Part shown: positions 1 through 5,228 of the stretch, in pieces | How the letters are laid out: each line of letters begins with the position of its first letter | How positions within the stretch are numbered: the first letter of the stretch is position 1 | Assembly (NCBI GenBank): GCA_001828445.1 | Contig: MHYJ01000073.1 | Span: 1-8,746 of the forward strand | Direction: 5' to 3' | Length of the DNA stretch: 8,746 nucleotides | DNA from: Planctomycetes bacterium RBG_16_43_13 | GTDB lineage: Bacteria; Planctomycetota; MHYJ01 | Program-made: the position numbers and the translations under genes | Notes under the pieces: generated by a model | What the model was told of the DNA's origin: nothing | What the model saw: the letters and a program-made list of their open reading frames with translations, nothing else | Database searches by the model: none

Positions 1-55
1 CTATCGGAACTGCTACAAAAAGAAGTGCTATTATAAACTTGTTGAGCCGAAACAT
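1..55 (-). CDS. N-terminus of an exported protein under cobalamin riboswitch control (partial, cut by left edge)
   Basis: Only 18 codons are present. They read M-F-R-L-N-K followed by a hydrophobic run (F-I-I-A-L-L-F-V-A-V-P-I), the n- and h-regions of a Sec signal peptide or a first membrane helix. The ATG is preceded by a strong Shine-Dalgarno sequence (AAAGGAGA, about 6 bases before the start), one of the few clear ones in the window. The gene follows a cobalamin riboswitch on the same strand, so its product is expected to work in B12 or cobalt uptake or in B12-related metabolism. A TonB-dependent B12 receptor (BtuB-like) or a cobalt transporter subunit are the usual candidates, but the visible residues cannot decide. 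The start and the strand are well supported; the identity is inference from context only. Confidence 0.7.
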   Translation of the reverse strand, partial: MFRLNKFIIALLFVAVPI

Positions 56-107
56 AACTGTCTCCTTTCGCTTCCCCTCGGAAGTAATGGATTTTGTTAA
101 AGATATA

Positions 108-347
108 CCCTGCTGTCCAAGGTTTCCTGACTTGGGGCAACCTACTATTTGCTCCTTCCCATCCCGATAAAAATCGAGACAGTGGATTAGTGCAAATTTC
201 GTTCCCCTTACAGTTGCGGGGCAGCGTTGGCTTCACACCCCGTTAGAAATTCGTGCTATTATGAACTTCTTTCACAAAATATCCCGACAAAGTCAGGATA
301 AGGAATATTTCTAACGGGGCACACCAACTTCCCTTGCAAACAGCAAC
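108..347 (-). promoter_or_regulatory. Cobalamin (B12) riboswitch, interrupted in loop L4
   Basis: Read on the minus strand, this stretch contains the conserved blocks of the AdoCbl-type aptamer in order: GCAAGGGAAGTTGGTG, then CGCTGCCCCGCAACTGTAAG (201-220), then CCACTG (178-183), GGGAAGG, and the B12 box AAGTCAGGAAACC (121-133). A short closing stem, TGCTG with CAGCA, can form between about 342-346 and 111-115. A variable hairpin (CTCGAT/ATCGGG, around 163-178) sits where the family tolerates variable arms. The P4 stem GTTGG/CCAAC is split by an 82-bp insertion (listed separately). Downstream, a small hairpin (CTTCC/GGAAG, 71-84) lies just before the Shine-Dalgarno sequence and may belong to the expression platform, which suggests translational control of the gene starting at 55. 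No rho-independent terminator is visible. Identification as a cobalamin riboswitch is secure; whether it still binds B12 is not. Confidence 0.93.
238..319. mobile_element. 82-bp MITE-like inverted-repeat element inside the riboswitch
   Basis: The element is bounded by perfect 13-bp terminal inverted repeats, CCCCGTTAGAAAT (238-250) and ATTTCTAACGGGG (307-319). CACA occurs directly outside both ends (234-237 and 320-323), which looks like a 4-bp target duplication. Inside is a second hairpin, ATCCCGAC-AAA-GTCAGGAT (281-299). In minus-strand RNA its one imperfect position becomes a G-U pair, while in plus-strand RNA it is a C-A mismatch. The element has no coding capacity, so it would be a non-autonomous element moved by a transposase elsewhere, or a dispersed palindromic repeat. 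Deleting 238-319 plus one CACA regenerates the minus-strand P4 hairpin GTTGGTGTGAAGCCAAC, which is the main reason to call it an insertion. The transposase family is unknown. Confidence 0.75.
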
Positions 348-429
348 ACTGGACTGTCTACTGCAACTACGTTACCGTTTTCTCTATGCTATCACCTCCT
401 TTCTATAAACTTTTGAGAATTACTATCTA

Positions 430-1152
430 TCAATCTTTTGGTATTAAGTCAACAAAATAAAATCTCGAATCGCGCATTACCTTCTCTCCGATAGAGAAGG
501 ATATTTTCCTCTTAAATATAGGACCGTCAAAGGCGAATGTGTGGAACTCGCCATTCTCTCCGCAAGGGTCGATGTTAGAAGGTAGTTGAGAAAGGAAATC
601 ACTGTCTATCATCCTACCTGCCCACGATTTGTCGAGGACGTTTGTATCTACACAAACAATGACTGCTTGAAAGCCGTGTCTAATGAATTCCCTAATCAGC
701 GTTTTTGTATCCTTCTTCCATATAGGGAATAATCCTTTCATAGATATCTTGGCTAAATTATCCTCTCTATACTTTTTCAGGTCTTCCAAAAATATATCGC
801 CGAATGCGACTGATGAGACACCATTTTCTCTGAACTGAGCAAGCGATTCCTTCATCTTCGCTTCGTATTCTTCATTGGACGATTTAGTCGAGAGATATAT
901 CTTATGAAGTGGTAATCCTAATGACTCTGCCTGCTTGTCGAGGAGACGGGAGCGAACGCCGTGCATACTAACTCTATCATAATTCTCCGTTACTGTTGTA
1001 AGTAAAGACGCCACTTCATATTTTCCGCTCTGCTGAATTTCATAGAGCATCATTGCACTATCTTTGCCACTACTCCAGGAGAGAACTATCTTTTCTCTAA
1101 CGCAAATACCAGCGGTATGAGTTGTCTGATTTACGCCGAGAGTTATATTCAT
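430..1152 (-). CDS. PP-loop ATP pyrophosphatase, Dph6-related (diphthine--ammonia-ligase-like, COG2102)
   Basis: The 240-residue product is a complete member of the bacterial branch of the Dph6/MJ0570 family, adenine-nucleotide alpha hydrolases that adenylate a substrate before amidation. Visible blocks are the PP-loop S-S-G-K-D-S at residues 27-32, a T-T-V-T-E...M-H-G-V-R-S-R block with the K-Q-A-E-S-L-G-L-P motif, F-G-D-I-F-L-E-D-L, and the signature D-P-C-G-E-N-G-E-F-H-T-F near the C-terminus. Bacteria do not make diphthamide, so the substrate is unknown. Its position next to a cobalamin riboswitch suggests a link to B12 use, which is inference. The ATG at 1152 lies only 12 bases after the tRNA-Leu 3' end and has no Shine-Dalgarno sequence; any longer start would lie inside the tRNA. 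About 20 residues precede the PP-loop strand, slightly more than usual, so the start is somewhat uncertain. Transcription probably comes from the tRNA promoter. Confidence 0.9.
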   Translation of the reverse strand: MNITLGVNQTTHTAGICVREKIVLSWSSGKDSAMMLYEIQQSGKYEVASLLTTVTENYDRVSMHGVRSRLLDKQAESLGLPLHKIYLSTKSSNEEYEAKMKESLAQFRENGVSSVAFGDIFLEDLKKYREDNLAKISMKGLFPIWKKDTKTLIREFIRHGFQAVIVCVDTNVLDKSWAGRMIDSDFLSQLPSNIDPCGENGEFHTFAFDGPIFKRKISFSIGEKVMRDSRFYFVDLIPKD

Positions 1153-1164
1153 GTTGTATAAAAC

Positions 1165-1248
1165 TGGGCGAGGAGGGAGTCGAACCCTCACGACCGTTAA
1201 GGTCAGAGGATTTTAAGTCCTCTGCGTCTGCCATTCCGCCACTCACCC
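1165..1248 (-). tRNA. tRNA-Leu (anticodon UAA)
   Basis: The minus strand folds into an 84-base class II tRNA. The acceptor stem is GGGTGAG with CTCGCCC (one G-U pair) and the discriminator is A at 1165. The anticodon stem GAGGA/TCCTC encloses loop CTTAAAA, giving anticodon TAA at 1213-1215. A long variable arm (GACC/GGTC) is typical of tRNA-Leu, and the T arm is GAGGG-TTCGACT-CCCTC. The 3' CCA is not encoded. The gene lies between a probable promoter on its 5' side and the PP-loop gene 12 bases beyond its 3' end, so tRNA and mRNA are probably made as one transcript and separated by tRNA 3' processing. Confidence 0.96.
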
Positions 1249-1277
1249 TTAAACGAAGCTACCCTATATTTAATCTA

Positions 1278-1322
1278 TGCAATTATAAATGTCAATTGCA
1301 ATGTGTAACAGATTTTTATACA
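1278..1322 (+). promoter_or_regulatory. Possible divergent promoter and small palindrome upstream of the exported-protein operon
   Basis: A 7-bp inverted repeat TGCAATT/AATTGCA (1278-1284, 1294-1300, spacer 9) overlaps the minus-strand promoter. On the plus strand TTGCAA (1296-1301) and TATACA (1317-1322) could serve as -35 and -10, although the 15-base spacer is short. This is the only stretch from which the plus-strand genes starting at 1365 could be transcribed independently of the tRNA. The evidence is weak and based on motif resemblance. Confidence 0.25.
1282..1309 (-). promoter_or_regulatory. Probable promoter of tRNA-Leu and the PP-loop gene
   Basis: On the minus strand there is a perfect -10 hexamer TATAAT (1282-1287) with a 4-of-6 -35 match GTTACA (1304-1309) at 16-base spacing. 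That would start transcription about 25-30 bases before the tRNA. A consensus TTGACA (1290-1295) also lies here and could pair instead with a weak TTAAAT about 16 bases on. The location, directly upstream of a stable RNA gene in an AT-rich divergent intergenic region, supports a promoter. The exact elements are a judgement by eye. Confidence 0.45.
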
Positions 1323-1364
1323 TTCTTTAGGAATAAAAGGTTATTATATGTCGTAATATATCAT

Positions 1365-2285
1365 ATGGGGAAAAATCTTGTCTCTATATTTGCGCTCTAT
1401 CTACTGCTCATCCCATTTAGTGCATATTCACAGGATGATGATAAAAAATCCTACGGCATTTACAAAGGAACATATATGGATGTAATTACATCCACGCAGG
1501 AGATTGCAGACGTGTGTGGACCATTTTTAGATGACCACTGTGGTAAAAAGTTTAAGGAGATATTCGGTGAGAAGCCACCCCGTGCAGGCGTGCTACTTGG
1601 TGAGGCAGATTCGAGGTGGAATCTCCAGAAATTTACAGATGAGGAAACAAAACGGTGCAAGCAAAACGGGGCAGAGTTTGTGTATCGCGGACCTGAGGAT
1701 TATATGCATAAACTTGTCAAAAAGGGTGCAAAACTACAACAGGAAGACCCGCAGGCACATTTCCTCGGCGGCACATTCCTGCACTATTTTGGGGCAACGA
1801 TGATTTCAAACTACGTATACTTAAAACCGGAGAAGGATAAGCGTAAAGAGAATAGGGAGAGATTAGAAAAGAGATGGGACAATAAGTATCTGCTTCCATT
1901 CTGGTTCGTTTCTGCCTGGACTATATACTCTGAACCAGACGAACTAAAGAAACAGCGGTGGAATAATCTGAATACATATATGCAAAAGAATGCTACCCTG
2001 CCGTTTAAGAAATATTTTCGTAGCGACTTTAATAATGACTGGATTCTGTTCTACGCCCAATCCCTTGCTGTATTTGAATATTTAGTGGAGATGGGAGGTC
2101 CTACCCTTGCCCAAAAAATGATGGAAATGTTCATCGATGAAAAAGGAATGGACGACATCCTGAAGTGGATTTCTGAGCACAAGGAAGACCTTGGGCTAAA
2201 AGAGGCACCATCTACTATGAAGGAATTTGAGGCGGATTGGCTGAAGTGGGTAAAGGCACGGCTCTCAGGAAAAAAGGTATATTAA
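1365..2285 (+). CDS. Exported gluzincin-like pseudopeptidase (catalytic residues lost)
   Basis: A 306-residue exported protein. Residues 1-22 form a signal peptide with a likely cut after A-Y-S. The C-terminal half resembles peptidase MA-like gluzincins: a helix ending in an HExxH position, then L-P-F-W-F-V-S-A-W-T-I-Y (178-188) where active relatives have P-x-W-L-x-E-G-x-A-x-Y, a Y-A-Q-S-L-A-V-F-E-Y-L-V helix (230-241), and a final D-W-L-K-W-V segment. Aligned by eye with the next gene, the HExxH site reads G-T-F-L-H (136-140): the first zinc His and the catalytic Glu are gone and the second His is kept. The third ligand Glu is Ser183. It is therefore probably inactive and may bind or assist another protein. 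The ATG at 1365 directly precedes the signal peptide; longer in-frame readings run antisense through the tRNA. No good Shine-Dalgarno is present. The stop abuts the next start, so the two genes are co-translated neighbours. Confidence 0.8.
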   Translation: MGKNLVSIFALYLLLIPFSAYSQDDDKKSYGIYKGTYMDVITSTQEIADVCGPFLDDHCGKKFKEIFGEKPPRAGVLLGEADSRWNLQKFTDEETKRCKQNGAEFVYRGPEDYMHKLVKKGAKLQQEDPQAHFLGGTFLHYFGATMISNYVYLKPEKDKRKENRERLEKRWDNKYLLPFWFVSAWTIYSEPDELKKQRWNNLNTYMQKNATLPFKKYFRSDFNNDWILFYAQSLAVFEYLVEMGGPTLAQKMMEMFIDEKGMDDILKWISEHKEDLGLKEAPSTMKEFEADWLKWVKARLSGKKVY

Positions 2286-3098
2286 ATGGCTATAAAAGTG
2301 ATATTCCCGTTGCTATCGTTTATCTTGTTATCTGGCTACTATGACGACGGCGAGCTACTAAAAAAATACAGTGCCTCAGTTGATAAAATTACCCTGCCAC
2401 CACAAAAGGATGTGGAATCCCTTACTGATAAAAACCCTGATTATAAAGAGATAGTGAACTGGATATACAAAAAAGAGAATTGGGCGAAGGTCGTAGCCAC
2501 CGCTGATAGTAAACTGGGGCTATATCATAAAGAGGGCATCACACTAAAGATAAACTTTACCATATCTGATGACGCATCTCCCGCCTCTGTAAGGGCAGAA
2601 AGCGGAGACGGCTATATGGAGATTAACCTACCCACAATATCGGCAGAAATTAAAAAGTTCCCATCAATAGGTATAACAGGAATATTGGCACACGAGTATA
2701 CCCATGTAATACAATATAACAAAGGAGCACCGAACAGCTGGCCGCTATGGCTAATTGAGGGTATGGGATGTTATGTCGGAGGCGTAGAAGATAAATGGGT
2801 GGCGACGTGGGCAACACGAGAACCACCACATACATTAGACCAACCGATTAAGGATACAGACGCCGTCTATGCGTGGGGACAGCTATTTCATATGTATTTA
2901 GAGAAAAAATACAGTAAGGAAAAACTCTATAAGTTTGCAGACCTCTTGATAAATAAGAAGAAGGACTATAAACTCTCGGCAGAAGAGGCAACCGGAAAGA
3001 AATGGGATGCCATTCTAATAGAACAACTCGAATGGGCTAAGGAGTGGATAAATTCATACTACAAAACAAAAGCTAAGGAAGGAAAAAGTGAAAAATAG
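2286..3098 (+). CDS. Exported zinc metallopeptidase, gluzincin type (HEYTH motif)
   Basis: A 270-residue protein with an N-terminal hydrophobic segment (residues 5-16) that should act as a signal peptide or anchor. The segment ends L-S-G-Y, like a lipobox without its Cys. The catalytic core is intact: L-A-H-E-Y-T-H-V-I-Q with zinc ligands His136 and His140, catalytic Glu137, and third ligand Glu158 in W-L-I-E-G-M-G-C-Y. The spacing and the later A-W-G-Q-L-F-H-M-Y-L-E-K helix and A-T-G-K-K-W-D block resemble the basic-secretory-protein/peptidase MA-like families. Substrates are unknown; it should act outside the cytoplasm. The ATG follows the stop of the preceding gene with no spacing, and AAGG lies 8 bases upstream, so translation is coupled. 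The upstream gene is a degenerate relative, which makes this an active/inactive pair. Confidence 0.85.
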   Translation: MAIKVIFPLLSFILLSGYYDDGELLKKYSASVDKITLPPQKDVESLTDKNPDYKEIVNWIYKKENWAKVVATADSKLGLYHKEGITLKINFTISDDASPASVRAESGDGYMEINLPTISAEIKKFPSIGITGILAHEYTHVIQYNKGAPNSWPLWLIEGMGCYVGGVEDKWVATWATREPPHTLDQPIKDTDAVYAWGQLFHMYLEKKYSKEKLYKFADLLINKKKDYKLSAEEATGKKWDAILIEQLEWAKEWINSYYKTKAKEGKSEK

Positions 3099-3124
3099 CC
3101 GTTAATTAATGAAAGGAAAGATTT

Positions 3125-4051
3125 ATGAAAAGACCACTGTTTCTGACATTGTTACTATGCCTTATGCTCGTATCATATACAAAATCATCTTTGCTTTTTT
3201 CACTTCAAGATAAGGGGGTAAAAGATAGAGATAAGCTGGAGCAACTTATATCAGATGAGATAAATAAAAAACGTTCTGCTAATGGCGGGCTACCCGCACT
3301 AAAACTATTAGATGAACTCTCCTATATAGCGCGTCAGCAGGCAGATGAGTTCGAGCAAGGGGGCTTAAGGGGACATCAAGGAAAAGAATGGGGTTATTGC
3401 GAACAGAGGGTAAACGCCATATTCGGCTGGAGCGCCCCATTAAACCAAAAACCAAATAGCACTACTCCATCCCAAGATATGATGACCGATAATTCCTTTG
3501 ATATAGACGAAGAGGGGCATATTGATGCAGATGAACTACACTGGGTCATTGACGGCTGGATGGAGAGCCCGGGACATAGACAGGCGATTCTGATGAATAC
3601 GACTGCCCAGACAGGCGTAGGAATGTCTGCTAAAGGAACCCGCATATTTCAGATTTTCGCCAGCTTAACAGCACAGAGAACTAAGGCATTAGAGGATATT
3701 GCAAAGTTGGCACCTGACTTATTTAAGGAAGAAGCGAAGGCACTCACAGCTATAAATAAGATTCTTGCCCTGAATGAAGGTGCCGCAGTGGTAAGATTAT
3801 CAGATGTGGCGAAACGCTCAGATAAGGAAAAAGTTAGAAAGAAGGCATGCGAGGCACTCTATCAATTAAACAAAAAGATACCGGCGATGAAGGGAGTTGT
3901 CCCCGAACTCATAGGATTTATAGAAGATGAGACAGTCGGTGCAGACGCCCAGAAATATCTAAAAGCACTCACTGGGCAAGGTCACGGAAAGGATAAGAAT
4001 GCCTGGCTGAAGTGGTGGCAAACGGCGAAACAGAATTTCTCGGCAAAGTAG
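3125..4051 (+). CDS. Exported CAP-domain (SCP/PR-1-like) protein with EF-hand-like loop and C-terminal HEAT-like region
   Basis: A 308-residue protein with a signal peptide (residues 1 to about 22). Residues 35-182 form a CAP domain: an N-terminal helix (L-E-Q-L-I-S-D-E-I-N-K-K-R), R-G-H-Q (His83), Y-C-E-Q (Glu93), and the signature W-M-E-S-P-G-H-R-Q-A-I-L-M-N (145-158, His151) followed by T-G-V-G-M. A canonical EF-hand loop pattern lies at 126-137. Residues 185-305 are helical and HEAT-like, ending T-G-Q-G-H-G-K-D-K-N-A-W-L-K-W-W, an ending I associate with HEAT-repeat proteins. CAP proteins act extracellularly in adhesion, lipid binding or signalling; no enzymatic role can be assigned here. 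AAAGG lies 8 bases before the ATG. It follows the two peptidase-like genes after 26 bases and probably shares their transcript. Confidence 0.85.
   Translation: MKRPLFLTLLLCLMLVSYTKSSLLFSLQDKGVKDRDKLEQLISDEINKKRSANGGLPALKLLDELSYIARQQADEFEQGGLRGHQGKEWGYCEQRVNAIFGWSAPLNQKPNSTTPSQDMMTDNSFDIDEEGHIDADELHWVIDGWMESPGHRQAILMNTTAQTGVGMSAKGTRIFQIFASLTAQRTKALEDIAKLAPDLFKEEAKALTAINKILALNEGAAVVRLSDVAKRSDKEKVRKKACEALYQLNKKIPAMKGVVPELIGFIEDETVGADAQKYLKALTGQGHGKDKNAWLKWWQTAKQNFSAK
3500..3535 (+). other. EF-hand-like calcium-binding loop within the CAP domain
   Basis: Residues 126-137 read D-I-D-E-E-G-H-I-D-A-D-E. This places D, D, E, G, I, D and E at loop positions 1, 3, 5, 6, 8, 9 and 12, the canonical EF-hand arrangement. 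It sits between the two conserved halves of the CAP domain in a polar insert (about residues 102-138). Only one such loop is present, so it may be a stand-alone or dockerin-like calcium site. Confidence 0.6.
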
Positions 4052-4111
4052 CGTAGCCCTTTTAATTCTTATAGAAAACCTCCCTCAATTTTTATACTAT
4101 TGTCCGCATAT

Positions 4112-5227
4112 ATGGATACACCTATCCCATTAACAGACCTGAAGAGGGAATACCAATCCATAAAACCCGAGATAGACAGGGCTATACAATATGCCCTCGA
4201 TAATGCCAACTTTATCCTCGGCAAGACGGTGGAGGATTTTGAGAATGCGTTTGCGGGGTTCTGCCAGACAAAATACGCCGTCGGCGTGGCAAATGGCACG
4301 GATGCACTTCGCTTAGCACTGATTGCCTGCGGGATTGGTAAAGGAGACGAAGTGCTAATACCATGCTTTACGTTTATAGCCACAGCTGAGGCGGTTATAC
4401 TGGTAGGTGCAATCCCGCGGCTCATAGACGTGGATAGCAAGACGTTCAACATAGATACAAGGAAGGCAGAAAATGCGATTACAAATAAAACAAAGGCAGT
4501 CATACCCGTTCATTTATTCGGGCAACCTGTTGATATGAACTCGCTACAAAAAATCGCCCGCAAGAATTCTCTCATAATAATAGAAGACGTTGCACAGGCA
4601 CACGGCGCAGAGAATTTTGGGAAACGGGTCGGCTCGTTCGGCAGGGCTGGGTGTTTTAGTTTCTACCCTTCCAAAAATCTCGCCGCTTATGGAGACGGCG
4701 GTGCGGTCGTATCGAATGATGCGGACTTGGTTGCCAAGATTAAACTCCTCCGCGACCATGGACGGACGGAGAAATACCTTCACGGCATAGTCGGATTCAA
4801 TAGCCGACTCGACGCCATTCAGGCAGCGGTGCTCTCCGTAAAACTAAAATATTTAGACAAATGGAATGAAAAGAGACGCACCATAGCAGAATGGTATCGC
4901 ACATCGCTTGCCAATGTTTCTGAGATAGTATTACCGCACAGTGTCCCGAACACAGAACCCGTATATCACCTCTTCGTAATCAGGGCTAAGCAACGTGATG
5001 AATTGAGAACTGCCCTGCAGGAGAGAGGAATCCAGACAGGTGTTCACTATTATCCGCCCCTCCATCTACAGCCATCTTTATCGTCTCTCGGCTATAAGAA
5101 AGGCGATTTCCCCATCTCAGAGCAGTTGTCTAACGAAGTTCTTTCACTCCCTATCTTCCCAGCAATGGAGAAAGAGGACGTAACCAGAATAGCGGAGACG
5201 ATTAGGAAATTCTACTCATCGAAGTAA
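4112..5227 (+). CDS. DegT/DnrJ/EryC1/StrS family PLP-dependent sugar aminotransferase
   Basis: A 371-residue fold type I aminotransferase of the family that transfers an amino group from glutamate to keto-sugar nucleotides for surface polysaccharides or glycosylated products. Visible motifs: A-N-G-T-D-A-L (60-66) for phosphate binding, P-C-F-T-F-I-A-T (84-91), V-H-L-F-G-Q-P (133-139), I-E-D-V-A-Q-A-H-G (157-165, Asp159 facing the pyridine nitrogen), and the PLP lysine in F-Y-P-S-K-N-L-A-A-Y-G-D-G-G-A (Lys188). The G-F-N-S-R-L-D-A-I-Q-A block and the C-terminal T-G-V-H-Y-Y-P-P-L-H motif complete the family pattern. Length is normal. The sequence resembles QdtB/WbpE-type enzymes, but the sugar cannot be read from it and no other sugar gene is in view. 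ATG 4112 is chosen; an in-frame TTG at 4100 would add four residues. Neither has a Shine-Dalgarno sequence. The stop is one base before the kinase start. Confidence 0.92.
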   Translation: MDTPIPLTDLKREYQSIKPEIDRAIQYALDNANFILGKTVEDFENAFAGFCQTKYAVGVANGTDALRLALIACGIGKGDEVLIPCFTFIATAEAVILVGAIPRLIDVDSKTFNIDTRKAENAITNKTKAVIPVHLFGQPVDMNSLQKIARKNSLIIIEDVAQAHGAENFGKRVGSFGRAGCFSFYPSKNLAAYGDGGAVVSNDADLVAKIKLLRDHGRTEKYLHGIVGFNSRLDAIQAAVLSVKLKYLDKWNEKRRTIAEWYRTSLANVSEIVLPHSVPNTEPVYHLFVIRAKQRDELRTALQERGIQTGVHYYPPLHLQPSLSSLGYKKGDFPISEQLSNEVLSLPIFPAMEKEDVTRIAETIRKFYSSK

Positions 5228-5228
5228 T

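Noticed and set aside
1153..1191. Longer N-terminus for the PP-loop protein starting at GTG 1191
   Set aside because: That start lies inside the tRNA-Leu variable arm; the ATG at 1152 is the first one outside the tRNA.
1122..1364. In-frame extension of the first plus-strand exported protein upstream to 1122
   Set aside because: It reads antisense through the tRNA-Leu gene, and a clear signal peptide begins at the ATG at 1365.
4070..4111. TATACT (4093-4098) as a promoter for the aminotransferase gene
   Set aside because: No acceptable -35 hexamer lies about 17 bases upstream (TATAGA there), so the call would rest on one AT-rich hexamer.
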